Shown: in pieces, positions 8,136-17,707 of the stretch
Numbering within the stretch: the first letter of the stretch is position 1
How the letters are laid out: each line of letters begins with the position of its first letter
Source of the DNA: CANJXF01 sp043775015
Lineage (GTDB): Bacteria > Verrucomicrobiota > Verrucomicrobiia > Limisphaerales > CANJXF01
Assembly: GCA_043775015.1 (NCBI GenBank)
Contig: JAYVSV010000121.1
Span: 1 to 40,522, forward strand
DNA: 40,522 nucleotides
Direction: 5' to 3'
Notes under the pieces: generated by a model
The model's input: the letters and a program-made list of their open reading frames with translations, nothing else
What the model was told of the DNA's origin: nothing
Database searches by the model: none
Position numbers and translations under genes: made by a program

Positions 8136-11100
8136 ATGAGATTTTTGATTCCATGCATCGCTGCTTTTTCGCTGTTGCTTCGCGCAACGGCGGCTCCGGT
8201 GGATTTTAGCCGCGAAATCCTGCCCATTTTTTCTGACAAGTGTTACAAATGCCACGGGCCTGACCCGGAGAAGCGCAAGGCCGATTTGCGGTTGGATAAA
8301 AAAGAGAGCGCCCTTCGCACGAAAGATCCGGTCATTGTTCCGCACAAAAGCCGCGAGAGCGAACTGGTTCGGCGCATCACCACGTCCGATCCCGACGACA
8401 TTATGCCGCCGCCGGATTCAAACCGGACGCTCACCAGGAAGGAAATCAGCTTGCTCACGCGCTGGATTGAAGAAGGGGCGAACTGGGGAATGCACTGGGC
8501 CTTCGTTGCGCCGACAGCTCAGAAACCACCCGCAATCAAAGCAAAAAAATGGGCGCGCGTACCGCTGGATAATTTCGTGCTCGCCCGATTGGAAAAAGAG
8601 AAGCTCAAGCCAACCCAGGAAGCCACCAAAGAAACCTGGCTGCGTCGTGTCAGTCTGGATTTAACCGGGATTCCGCCGACACCAAAAGAGATCGACGCCT
8701 TTCTCGCCGACAAATCGAAAGAGGCTTACGAAAGAGTTGCGGATCGTTTGCTAGCCTCACCCCGCTTTGGCGAACGCATGGCGGTGGATTGGCTGGACCT
8801 TGCGCGCTTCGCCGATACGCACGGTTATCAGGTCGATCGCTATCGTCCGGTCTGGGCGTATCGCGATTGGGTCATTCAAGCCTTCAACCAAAATCTTTCC
8901 TACGACAAATTTGTGACGTGGCAGCTCGCCGGCGATTTGTTGCCAAACGCGACGCGAGAACAACGGCTCGCGACGACGTTCAACCGGTTGCACAACCAAA
9001 ATGAGGAGGGCGGCATCGTGGCGGAAGAGTTTCGCGTCGCGTATGTGGTGGATCGCGTGAACACCTTCAGTATGGCATTCCTCGGGCTGACGACGGAATG
9101 CGCCCGCTGTCACGATCACAAGTTTGATCCCATCACGCAGCGTGATTTTTATTCGCTATTCGCTTTCTTCCAAAACATTGATGAATCCGGGCAAAATTCG
9201 TATTTCACCGAGGCAACGCCGGTGCCCGCGCTCCTGTTGAGCACGCCGGAACAGGACAAAAAGTTCGCTGAACTAAAACAGCAGATCGCCGGGAAAGAAA
9301 CTCAGTTGCTGAAACTGCGTGAGCGGGCGCAGGGCGAATTTTCCGAATGGCTGGCCCAGCGCGGCAAGACTGTTCCTGCCATCACGAATCTGATCGCGCG
9401 TTACACTTTCGACGAGATTGTTTCCAATCAAGTTGTAAATTTAGTCGCTCCGACGAACCACGCGAAGGCAATCGAAAATCCGCAGCTCATCGACGGAAAA
9501 TTCGGGCGCGCTACTCAATTGACCGGTGAAAACGGATTCACGTTCGGCAAGATCGGCTCGTTCAATCGCGCGAACGAATTCACGTTTTCCCTCTGGCTGC
9601 GCACCCCGTCGCACGCGCCGCGTTTCGTCGTTCTGCACCACAGCAAAGCCTCGGCGGACGCCGCCAGCCGCGGTTACGAGCTTTTGCTCGAAGATGGAAA
9701 AGTGGCTTTCGGACTGCATCACATGTGGCCGGGAAATTCTTTGAAGGTTGTTGGAAAAAAAGTTCTGCCGACCAATGAGTGGGTGCATGTCGCCGTGAGT
9801 TACGACGGATCGAGCCACGCGAGAGGAGTGAAAGTTTCGATCAACGGCGCGCCTGTGGAAACCGAAGTGATTCGCGACGCCTTGTCCAGAGACATTACCT
9901 ATGAAAATGGTGAGCCGGAATTGGCCATTGGCTATCGATTTCGCGATGCCGGGTTCAAAGACGGCGCAGTCGATGAATTACAAGTTTTTGATCGAGCGCT
10001 CACGCCCATCGAGATTGCACAACTCGCGGGCGGAAATGATTTAACGAATCTGCCGGGTGTCGCTCCCGCCGCGCTCACTCCTGCGCAACGCGCCGCGATC
10101 TTCGAATACTTTTTCGCCAACCACTTCGCGCCTGCGCTGAAAACCGCGGCGGAACTTCATGCGCTCCGCGATGAGCAAACGAAATTCATCAATCAGATTC
10201 CGGAGATCATGACAATGCAGGAACTGCCCAAGCCCAAGCCCGCGTTCGTTTTGAAGCGCGGCGCTTACGATGCGCCGGGCGAAGTGGTTTCGGCAAACAC
10301 GCCGGCATCGCTGCCTCATTTTCCCGAGGGCGAGGCCACGAATCGACTTGGCCTCGCGCGATGGCTCTTGCGGCCCGATCATCCGCTGACCGCCCGCGTC
10401 GCGGTGAATCGCTTTTGGCAAATGATGTTTGGTCGCGGGATTGTGGAGACGAGCGATAATTTCGGCAGCCAGGGCGCGCAACCGACTCATCCCGAATTGC
10501 TCGATTGGCTGGCCCGGGATTTCATCGCATCTGGCTGGGATGTGAAGATGTTTCTGCGCAAAATCGCTTTGTCCGCGACCTACCGTCAGTCGTCGCACGC
10601 CTCACCTGAATTACTGGCACGCGATCCGCACAACGAACTTTTGGCGCGCGGTCCCGCCCGGCATTTGACCGCGGAAATGCTGCGCGACCAGGCGCTGGCC
10701 GTGAGTGATTTGCTGGTGGAAAAAATCGGCGGCCCCAGCGTGAAGCCGTATCAGCCCGAGGGTTTGTGGTCGATTACCGGCAGTCAAAAATACGAGCAGG
10801 GTCATGGAGATGATTTGCATCGCCGCTCGCTCTACACCTATTGGAAGCGCACCGTGCCGCCGCCCGCGATGGCGACTTTCGATGCCGCGGATCGCAGTTA
10901 CTGCACCGCGCGCCGACAGAACACGAGCACGCCGCTGCAATCGCTCGCCTTGCTCAACGATATTCAAATTGTGGAAGCGGCGCGGTTGCTCAGCCAGCGC
11001 ATGTTGCGCGAAGGTGGCGCGACGGAGGATGAACGAATCAACTGGGTGTTTCGCGCGGTGACGAGTCGCAAACCTTCCGCAAAGGAACTGGTGATTTTGA

Positions 11101-11276
11101 AAAAGCTTTTCGCCGAACAACATGAATTTTTTCAAGGCGATGCGAGCGCCGTTGAGCAGTTGCTGAAGATGGGCGAAACGAAAAACGATGCGAAGCTCGA
11201 TCCGGTGGAACTCGCCGCTGGAACCGTGTTGGCGCAAGCGCTTTTCAATTATGATGAAACGGTGATGAGGCGTTGA
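8136..11276 (+). CDS. PSD1 / planctomycete-type cytochrome c protein (DUF1549-LamG-DUF1553)
   Basis: 1046 aa from ATG 8136, chosen because a signal peptide (RFLIPCIAAFSLLLRATAA) follows at once and the upstream frame runs through a repeat. Domains: a planctomycete-type cytochrome c with heme site CYKCH at 36-40, a DUF1549 region (about 145-350) that includes a second CxxCH, CARCH at 322-326, a LamG insert (about 420-635), and DUF1553 (about 735-1020). It is exported, and probably carries one or two c-type hemes. The biochemical role of this family is not established; electron transfer linked to an extracytoplasmic oxidation is usually assumed. The DUF1501 gene starts one base after its stop, the standard pairing for this family. 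Compare the paralogue at 30773, which has a different middle domain. Confidence 0.9.
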   Translation: MRFLIPCIAAFSLLLRATAAPVDFSREILPIFSDKCYKCHGPDPEKRKADLRLDKKESALRTKDPVIVPHKSRESELVRRITTSDPDDIMPPPDSNRTLTRKEISLLTRWIEEGANWGMHWAFVAPTAQKPPAIKAKKWARVPLDNFVLARLEKEKLKPTQEATKETWLRRVSLDLTGIPPTPKEIDAFLADKSKEAYERVADRLLASPRFGERMAVDWLDLARFADTHGYQVDRYRPVWAYRDWVIQAFNQNLSYDKFVTWQLAGDLLPNATREQRLATTFNRLHNQNEEGGIVAEEFRVAYVVDRVNTFSMAFLGLTTECARCHDHKFDPITQRDFYSLFAFFQNIDESGQNSYFTEATPVPALLLSTPEQDKKFAELKQQIAGKETQLLKLRERAQGEFSEWLAQRGKTVPAITNLIARYTFDEIVSNQVVNLVAPTNHAKAIENPQLIDGKFGRATQLTGENGFTFGKIGSFNRANEFTFSLWLRTPSHAPRFVVLHHSKASADAASRGYELLLEDGKVAFGLHHMWPGNSLKVVGKKVLPTNEWVHVAVSYDGSSHARGVKVSINGAPVETEVIRDALSRDITYENGEPELAIGYRFRDAGFKDGAVDELQVFDRALTPIEIAQLAGGNDLTNLPGVAPAALTPAQRAAIFEYFFANHFAPALKTAAELHALRDEQTKFINQIPEIMTMQELPKPKPAFVLKRGAYDAPGEVVSANTPASLPHFPEGEATNRLGLARWLLRPDHPLTARVAVNRFWQMMFGRGIVETSDNFGSQGAQPTHPELLDWLARDFIASGWDVKMFLRKIALSATYRQSSHASPELLARDPHNELLARGPARHLTAEMLRDQALAVSDLLVEKIGGPSVKPYQPEGLWSITGSQKYEQGHGDDLHRRSLYTYWKRTVPPPAMATFDAADRSYCTARRQNTSTPLQSLALLNDIQIVEAARLLSQRMLREGGATEDERINWVFRAVTSRKPSAKELVILKKLFAEQHEFFQGDASAVEQLLKMGETKNDAKLDPVELAAGTVLAQALFNYDETVMRR
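11267..11270 (+). promoter_or_regulatory. Ribosome binding site deciding the DUF1501 start
   Basis: GAGG lies seven bases before ATG 11278 and inside the end of the preceding gene. The alternative ATG at 11305, closer to the twin-arginine motif, has no such site. This favours 11278 and translational coupling to the PSD1 gene. Confidence 0.45.
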
Positions 11277-11277
11277 T

Positions 11278-12723
11278 ATGAATTGTTCGCACGTAAATTT
11301 TGCAATGAACCGGCGCGATTTCTTTGGCCGTTTCGCGCTTGGGCTTGGCGGCATGGCGCTTTCCGGATTGATGAGCCGCGATCTGCGCGCCGCGCCGCAC
11401 GCGAATGCGTTAAAGGGTATTCTCGATCAACCGCACTTCGCGCCGAAAGCGAAACGGATCATTTATCTTTTCATGAGCGGCGGCCCGTCACAGCACGATT
11501 TGTTCGATTACAAACCGTTGCTGAAAAAATTAAACGGACAGGATCTTCCGGCCAGCGTGCGCATGGGACAACGACTCACCGGCATGTCGGCCAATCAGGC
11601 GACGCTACCGATGGCTGGCTCAATTTTTGAATTTGCGCAGCATGGCAAATCGGGCGCATGGATCAGTGAATTGCTTCCTAACACCGCGAAGATGGCCGAC
11701 GAGTTGTGTTTCATCCGCTCGATGAACACCGAGCATATCAATCACGATCCCGCGATCACATTCTTCCAAACCGGCCATCAATTGCCGGGTCGTCCGTCGA
11801 TGGGTGCGTGGCTGAGTTACGGGCTGGGCAGCGCCAACGAAAATCTGCCCGACTTCGTCGTGCTGATTTCCAAGGATCGCATTGATCAACCCCTTTATTC
11901 ACGCCTTTGGGGAAATGGATTTTTGCCGAGCAATCATCAAGGCGTGCAATTTCGCAGCGGAAAAGATCCGGTTTTATTTTTGAAAAATCCCGATGGCGTT
12001 TCAGCCGGGAGCCGCCGCAAAATGTTGGATCGCCTCGCTGAATTGCATGCGTTGCAATATCGAGAACTGGGCGACCCGGACATCAACGCGCGCGTGGCCC
12101 AATACGAGATGGCGTATCGCATGCAGACCAGCGTGCCGGACGCGATGGATCTTTCGAAGGAATCGGACGAGACGTTTGAGCTTTACGGAAAAGAAGCGAA
12201 GGAGCCGGGAACGTTCGCCGCGAATTGTCTGCTGGCGCGGCGCATGGCGGAACGCGACGTTCGTTTCATTCAACTGTATCATCCCGGTTGGGATCATCAT
12301 GGCGGCTTGCCGAATGGAATTCGCAAGCAAGCCAAAGATGTCGATCAAGCAGGTTACGCGCTGGTCACGGATTTAAAACGGCGCGGGTTGCTCGATGATA
12401 CGCTGGTGATTTGGGGCGGCGAATTTGGTCGCACCAGTTATTCGCAGGGAAAATTGACCGCGACCGATTACGGTCGCGATCATCATCCGCGATGTTTCAC
12501 AATGTGGATGTGCGGCGGTGGCGTGAAGCCTGGGACGACTTTCGGCGCAACTGACGACTACAGCTACAGCGTCGTGGAAAATCCGGTTCACGTGCATGAC
12601 TTGCAGGCAACCCTTCTGCACTTGATGGGAATCAACCACGAGAAGCTGACTTACAAATTTCAAGGACGCGATTATCGGTTGACTGATGTGCACGGTGAAG
12701 TGGTGAAAGGAATTTTGGCGTAA
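11278..12723 (+). CDS. DUF1501 family protein (Tat-exported, sulfatase-like fold)
   Basis: 481 aa. The N-terminus carries a twin-arginine motif NRRDFFGR followed by a hydrophobic stretch, so it is probably exported folded via Tat. The body shows DUF1501 landmarks: FMSGGPSQHDLFDYKP near the start, DTLVIWGGEFGRTSYS and GRDHHPRCF later, and a C-terminal LTDVHGEVV. The family is distantly related to alkaline phosphatase/sulfatase-type enzymes, and the Asp/His clusters (SQHDLFD, WDHHGG, GRDHHP) could bind metal, but no activity is established. It starts one base after the PSD1 stop; this two-gene cassette is repeated at 30773-35290. An alternative start at 11305 would keep the Tat signal. Confidence 0.88.
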   Translation: MNCSHVNFAMNRRDFFGRFALGLGGMALSGLMSRDLRAAPHANALKGILDQPHFAPKAKRIIYLFMSGGPSQHDLFDYKPLLKKLNGQDLPASVRMGQRLTGMSANQATLPMAGSIFEFAQHGKSGAWISELLPNTAKMADELCFIRSMNTEHINHDPAITFFQTGHQLPGRPSMGAWLSYGLGSANENLPDFVVLISKDRIDQPLYSRLWGNGFLPSNHQGVQFRSGKDPVLFLKNPDGVSAGSRRKMLDRLAELHALQYRELGDPDINARVAQYEMAYRMQTSVPDAMDLSKESDETFELYGKEAKEPGTFAANCLLARRMAERDVRFIQLYHPGWDHHGGLPNGIRKQAKDVDQAGYALVTDLKRRGLLDDTLVIWGGEFGRTSYSQGKLTATDYGRDHHPRCFTMWMCGGGVKPGTTFGATDDYSYSVVENPVHVHDLQATLLHLMGINHEKLTYKFQGRDYRLTDVHGEVVKGILA

Positions 12724-12737
12724 CGCCAGAATTGGAA

Positions 12738-12766
12738 ACCACGAATGCACACGAATAAACACGAAT
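12738..12766. repeat. Short dispersed CACGAAT-type repeat
   Basis: A 29-nt stretch made of three spaced ACGAAT units (ACGAATGCAC ACGAATAAAC ACGAAT). A related copy lies at 40417-40445 with 24 of 29 positions identical. Similar CACGAA-rich intergenic repeats are, as I recall, common in Verrucomicrobia and Planctomycetes genomes. It lies in the 107-bp gap before the sugar dehydrogenase gene. Confidence 0.55.
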
Positions 12767-12830
12767 GGAATGAGCTTTGGCGTCAGACGGTGGCTCATCC
12801 AAAATTTCCACGGCAGCTTTGCTCAAATTC

Positions 12831-15698
12831 ATGCGCGTAATCATTTCTTTTCTTCTGGCTTTGTTCATATCTGAAATTCCAGCGGCGTGCGTGGACGAAC
12901 CGGTTGTTAAACGCGTGCCGTGGACGAACTCAAAAATCTCAGGTTCGCCGGAATTGCCCGCGCCGTTTTCGTCCGTTCGCGTTTTACCAAAATTAACTTT
13001 CAAGGATCCGACTGAACTCGCGTTTGTTCCGGGTAGTAAGTTGGCGATCGTCGTCGAGCGCGGGGGATCAATTTATAGTTTCCCCACTGACCGCGCCGCT
13101 GACTCGCCCTCGCTCGTGACGAATCTGCGCGATATGACCGGCCCGGGGACAGATGCGTTTTCGATCACCTTTCATCCCGATTTTATTTCGAACCGCTTTG
13201 TTTACGTCACATATTTTTGCCCGACAAACAAAGCCATGCGCGCTGCTCGTTTCACACTAGGCAACGAAGAGTCACCAAAAATTGATCTGGCGAGCCATCT
13301 GCTCGTGGTTGATTGGGTGGCGAATGGTCATCGCGGTGGCGCTTTAAAGTTTGGGCCGGATGGATTTCTCTATGTCTCCACCGGAGATGGCGGCACTCCC
13401 GCTCCGCCCGACCCGAACAAGACCGGCCAGGACATCAGTGACTTGCTCTCATCGATTTTGAGGGTTGATGTGGATCATCCTGAGAACGGAAAAAATTATC
13501 GAGTGCCACCGGGCAATCCGTTTGTGAAGACGGCCAACGCGCGTCCCGAAGTTTGGGCTTATGGAATGCGGAATCCGTGGAAGATGAGTTTCGATTATCG
13601 CGACGGCGCGCTGTGGGTCGGCGACGTGGGATGGGAAACGTGGGAAATGATTTTCCGCATTGACCACGCAGGATTCAACGGCGGTTGGAGTGCGATGGAA
13701 GGCCCGCTGGCCGTGAACACCGCGTGGCCTCGCGGACCGACGCCGATTGAAATGCCGGTCTCGTATTATCCGCACACCGAGGGCGCTTCGGTCACCGGCG
13801 GGTTTATTTATCACGGAAAACGGTTTCCGCGATTGCGCGACTCGTATATTCACGGCGACTGGGACACCGGCACGATCTGGGAACTTCGTTTTGAAAAGGG
13901 TGTAGTCACCGGCAGAAACGAAATAGCGCACAGCCCGGCGCGGATTATTTGTTTTTCGGAAGATAATGAGCACGAAATTTGGTTCATGGATTACGCCGGT
14001 GGCGGGATCCACCAACTCGTGCCGACTGAGAATGTCAGCACAGCGAAAAATTTTCCGCGCAAGCTCAGCGAAACCGGGCTGTTTAGCTCCACGAGCAATT
14101 ACCAATTTTCGCCCGGTGTGGTTCCCTATTCCATCGTTGCGCCATCGTGGAACGACTTTGCCAAAAAAGATTTCGCGGTTGCGGTGCCGGGCGAATCGCA
14201 AATCACCGGGGTCGCTGCCGGGAATTTCACTTTCCCGTCGAACTCTGTGATGGTCCGGACGTTTTCCATGGAGATGATTCGCAGTGACGCTGCTTCCCGC
14301 CGTCGGCTCGAAACGCAATTGCTCCACTTCGATGGACACGGTTGGAACGGCTACACCTATCGCTGGAACGAAGCGCAAACCGATGGCGACCTCGTGGAAA
14401 AATCCGGCGCGGAAATGTCTTTGGTGATCAAAGATGCGGATGCGCCGGGCGGTCAGCGCGAACAGACGTGGCGGTTTCACAGTCGCAGTGAATGTTCCCG
14501 TTGCCATATAAATTCTCGCGGCTTCATCAACGCATTTATCCCGGAGCAACTCGCCAAGACCACCGGAACAAACCTGGAAGCACAATTCGATTTGCTCACT
14601 CGGATCGGTCTGCTCGAAACAAAAAAACCGCGGGCGAAAAATTTCACGCTGGCCGATCCGCAAGACGAATCCGCGCCGCTTGAACTGCGCGCTCGCTCCT
14701 GGTTACACGGCAATTGCGGCCATTGTCACAGGCCGGATGCGGGCGGAGCGGTCGTAATGTATTTGCACGGCGGAACGGCGCTCGAAAAAACGCTCACCGT
14801 CGGTCACGCGCCGACGCGCGGCACGTTCGGGATCACCAACGCGGAAATCATCGCGGCGGGGGAACCGTTTCGCTCTGCGCTGCTCTATCGCACGCTCACC
14901 ACGAGCGCTGGTCGAATGCCGATTGTCGGTTCGTCGTTCGTGGATGAATCAGGAGTAAAACTGCTGCGCGACTGGATTAAATCTCTTGCGCCCGGAAAAT
15001 TTTCCCTGACTGAAGATAAAGTGAGTCGCGCTTTGCTGAACAAGGATGAACAACAACTCAGCGAACTTCTGGAAACCACGAGCGGCGCGATGGAACTCGA
15101 CTTTGCGGCCGCCGATAAAAATTTCCCTGATCGCCTTCGCCAACAGTTCGTCACCCAGGCGAGCGGCCATGCGCAACCGGTTACACGCGATTTGTTCGAA
15201 CGATTTTTGCCCGCGAACCAGCGTCGGAAAACTCTGGGCGCGAACGTGGAGCCGGAAATAATTTTCGCACGCTACGGCGACATCATCGCGGGCCGTAAAA
15301 TCTTTTTCGCGCAGGGCGGCGCGCAATGCGGCAATTGCCATCGCGTGGCGGGCGAAGGACGCGACTTCGGCCCGGACTTGAGTCGCATCGCCACGAAACA
15401 CAAAACGCGCGAAGCGTTGCTCGAACAGATTCTCCATCCCAACAAAGTGGTTGAGCAACCGTGGCAGGCGCACACGATCGAAATGAAAAATGGCGAAATT
15501 TTCAGTGGGATAATCGAGAGCAAAAGCGTTCGCGAACTGGATTTAAAAATTGCGGATGGTTCGGTTGTGAAAATTGAGACGGCGAAAATTTTATCTGACC
15601 AACCGCAAAAACTTTCCCTGATGCCCGAAGGACTTCTGCAAAATTTGACCGCGCAGGAAGCGGCGGACCTGATCGCGTTTCTAGCGAGCTTGCGTTGA
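12831..15698 (+). CDS. Sugar dehydrogenase-like beta-propeller fused to two cytochrome c regions
   Basis: 955 aa from ATG 12831 (chosen for the signal peptide RVIISFLLALFISEIPAA). Residues about 40-390 form a glucose/sorbosone dehydrogenase-type propeller (LKFGPDGFLYVSTGDGG, WAYGMRNPWKMSFD). Residues about 400-720 resemble the TIGR03806/HNE_0200 diheme family, with CSRCH at 555-559 and CGHCH at 629-633. Residues about 815-955 match the Pirellula/Verrucomicrobium heme-binding domain TIGR02603, with CGNCH at 833-837 and the closing LTAQEAADLIAFLASL. It is thus an exported sugar or alcohol dehydrogenase that can pass electrons through up to three c-type hemes in one chain. It follows the PSD1/DUF1501 pair at 107 bp, which suggests a shared periplasmic oxidation pathway. 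PQQ dependence and substrate are inferred from family only. It converges on the transglutaminase gene with an 11-bp gap. Confidence 0.88.
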   Translation: MRVIISFLLALFISEIPAACVDEPVVKRVPWTNSKISGSPELPAPFSSVRVLPKLTFKDPTELAFVPGSKLAIVVERGGSIYSFPTDRAADSPSLVTNLRDMTGPGTDAFSITFHPDFISNRFVYVTYFCPTNKAMRAARFTLGNEESPKIDLASHLLVVDWVANGHRGGALKFGPDGFLYVSTGDGGTPAPPDPNKTGQDISDLLSSILRVDVDHPENGKNYRVPPGNPFVKTANARPEVWAYGMRNPWKMSFDYRDGALWVGDVGWETWEMIFRIDHAGFNGGWSAMEGPLAVNTAWPRGPTPIEMPVSYYPHTEGASVTGGFIYHGKRFPRLRDSYIHGDWDTGTIWELRFEKGVVTGRNEIAHSPARIICFSEDNEHEIWFMDYAGGGIHQLVPTENVSTAKNFPRKLSETGLFSSTSNYQFSPGVVPYSIVAPSWNDFAKKDFAVAVPGESQITGVAAGNFTFPSNSVMVRTFSMEMIRSDAASRRRLETQLLHFDGHGWNGYTYRWNEAQTDGDLVEKSGAEMSLVIKDADAPGGQREQTWRFHSRSECSRCHINSRGFINAFIPEQLAKTTGTNLEAQFDLLTRIGLLETKKPRAKNFTLADPQDESAPLELRARSWLHGNCGHCHRPDAGGAVVMYLHGGTALEKTLTVGHAPTRGTFGITNAEIIAAGEPFRSALLYRTLTTSAGRMPIVGSSFVDESGVKLLRDWIKSLAPGKFSLTEDKVSRALLNKDEQQLSELLETTSGAMELDFAAADKNFPDRLRQQFVTQASGHAQPVTRDLFERFLPANQRRKTLGANVEPEIIFARYGDIIAGRKIFFAQGGAQCGNCHRVAGEGRDFGPDLSRIATKHKTREALLEQILHPNKVVEQPWQAHTIEMKNGEIFSGIIESKSVRELDLKIADGSVVKIETAKILSDQPQKLSLMPEGLLQNLTAQEAADLIAFLASLR

Positions 15699-15709
15699 GT
15701 TGATCTTCG

Positions 15710-17707
15710 CTATTCTGCGGTTGCCGTCGCCAGTTTGTTTTGCCGGCACGCCGCAAAGGCATCGAGCCATTGCCGCACCTCGGTTTTGAGGGTTTGGCGA
15801 TCCTCGGTTGTGACCCCGTGCGGATCGAAACGTAAACGACGGTGGAGGCTGAAAATGCCTTCCAGATTGTTCGCTCCTGTTTCGGAGAGCCGCTTTTGCC
15901 AGTCGAGCAACGGTTCGTTCGCACCCCGGCCCAGTCCTGCCGCAGCCAGTTTTATCTCCAGCAAATAAACTTCGGAATCCAATCCCGGCCAGATCGGTTC
16001 TCCCGGCGTTTCTGGTAAAATATTTTTCATTCGCTGTTTGCTGGAAATAATTTTCCACACGAGGAATCCAATCAGCGGGACGAGAAGCCATTTGAGGTAA
16101 CTGGTGTAACTGGTTTTGCTCCAGCGCCATTTTGAAAATTGGTATTTCAAATTGGAAAAGAAATCAGAGGTCGATTCGAACGCTGAAGCTTCGGCCTGTC
16201 CGGAGCGCTCGATCACGCCCGGCGTTGTGTCCAGATTTTCCCAGATTTTTTTATCTTTCCGGTAAACCAGCGCCCAGGCGTGCGCGTCCCTTTCGCGAAC
16301 GAGATAAGTTTTTCCCTTCCGCTGCGAATCATCGACGGCATAGCCGGTGGCGTAGCGTGCTGGAATTCCCGCCTGCCTCAGCAGCAACACGGTGGCGGTC
16401 GCGTAATACTCGCAATGTCCGGACCGCGCCACCGTGAGAAATTGGCCAATGGCCGTTTTCCGACCCGACGGGTCGATGTGCCTGGGAGTAATTTGCAGCG
16501 AATAGGAAAATCCGTTCTGGAAAAATTGCGCGATTGTTTCAATTTTTTCGCGCTCGGATTTTCCATCGAGATTGAGCGAGCGAACCACTTCATCCAGCGT
16601 GGTTCTTTCTTTTTGGCCGGTATCCAAGTCCACGGCAGTCGGAAGTGAATCGCAAGACGGCCCGCGTCCATATTTGACGACCATGTTCAGCAGACCCGGC
16701 CCTTCTTCAACTTTCGCGAGGCCAAGTCGGTTTGTGTAAAGAACGGCGGGAAGATTGCTGAGTTCATACGCTCCGTGCGGCAAAGCGAGCAGGCCGCGTC
16801 CGTTGCTTAGATAACCAGCGATCTCCACTGCGAAATTCAATTTGTGCGGCGGTTGGAGAGTGGCGAGGTCGTTGGTTTCAACAAAGACGCGGTCAAATTC
16901 GATCTGGCTGCTGCGCCACACGGCATTTTTGTAATTGTCATAACTCGCATCGCGCAAAAGGCTCGGCGCTCCGCCCGATTGCGGTTGAACGCGCAAAACA
17001 ATTTCTCCAGAAAGTTGAATGCGGCCAATTTTTCCGATGGATGTGTAGCTTTCATTCTGGTTCGCCGGACGAGTGAAGAACCGGACAAACCACCGGGCCA
17101 AACCGCTTTCGAGTTCTGTGTGCAACGCGTGCAATTGTTGATGGCCAACGTGACCGGCGAACGCGATTCCGCCGATCAGGAGCAGCCAAAACGGTTGCGG
17201 CAAACGACGCGGACGATTCTTCATGAGGGCGAGCCCGATCAGGAACGCAATGCCCGGATAAAAGTAGGGACTTCTTTGGTTCGTGGCACCCGCAGCCAGC
17301 AGGACGATGCCGAAGTAGAGGAAGCAGATGTTGAGAGATTTTTTTGCGAGCGGACGTTCGGGAGATCGGCGCAGAAACCAGGAGAACACCGTGAGCGGAA
17401 TTTTTTCCGAGCTGCCATAGAACTGCGCCAGGATGATTGGAAAAAAGGAGAACGGCAGCCATTGCACAAACTTGAGCGCCACGTCCCTTCGCTCTTCTGA
17501 CGAATAAAGAATCACGGCTGCGCCGAAAAAAAGCACGGCGCACAGATTCCAAATGCGTTTCAAGTCGGCGGTGGAAAATTCCCATCGCGTTGGGATGACG
17601 CGTGACGCTTCCAAAATCAGTGCCAGCGGCACCGACCAAATCAGCAGGCCGGTTTGCCAGCCCCAGAAGAGAAGCGCTGCGCCAAGTAAAAAGGGAGGCG
17701 TCTTCAT
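15710..17707 (-). CDS. Transglutaminase-like (TgpA-type) membrane protein
   Basis: 665 aa from ATG 17707, which overlaps the DUF58 stop by ATGA; longer frames run back inside the DUF58 gene. The N-terminal ~210 residues have several hydrophobic helices. An extracytoplasmic region follows with the transglutaminase triad: Cys432 in RSGHCEYYAT, His476 in RDAHAWALV and Asp493 in WENLDTTPG. Another membrane helix (YLKWLLVPLIGFLVW) precedes a cytosolic C-terminal tail of DUF4129-like character. It would act as a membrane-anchored protease or amidase-like enzyme; substrates of this family are poorly known. It is the last gene of a MoxR-DUF58-transglutaminase operon, a combination seen widely in bacteria. 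Confidence 0.9.
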   Translation of the reverse strand: MKTPPFLLGAALLFWGWQTGLLIWSVPLALILEASRVIPTRWEFSTADLKRIWNLCAVLFFGAAVILYSSEERRDVALKFVQWLPFSFFPIILAQFYGSSEKIPLTVFSWFLRRSPERPLAKKSLNICFLYFGIVLLAAGATNQRSPYFYPGIAFLIGLALMKNRPRRLPQPFWLLLIGGIAFAGHVGHQQLHALHTELESGLARWFVRFFTRPANQNESYTSIGKIGRIQLSGEIVLRVQPQSGGAPSLLRDASYDNYKNAVWRSSQIEFDRVFVETNDLATLQPPHKLNFAVEIAGYLSNGRGLLALPHGAYELSNLPAVLYTNRLGLAKVEEGPGLLNMVVKYGRGPSCDSLPTAVDLDTGQKERTTLDEVVRSLNLDGKSEREKIETIAQFFQNGFSYSLQITPRHIDPSGRKTAIGQFLTVARSGHCEYYATATVLLLRQAGIPARYATGYAVDDSQRKGKTYLVRERDAHAWALVYRKDKKIWENLDTTPGVIERSGQAEASAFESTSDFFSNLKYQFSKWRWSKTSYTSYLKWLLVPLIGFLVWKIISSKQRMKNILPETPGEPIWPGLDSEVYLLEIKLAAAGLGRGANEPLLDWQKRLSETGANNLEGIFSLHRRLRFDPHGVTTEDRQTLKTEVRQWLDAFAACRQNKLATATAE

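Noticed and set aside
13449..14663. Long antisense reading frame, 404 aa
   Set aside because: It lies entirely within the sugar dehydrogenase gene, is Arg-rich and has no recognisable domain; a shadow of GC-rich coding sequence.
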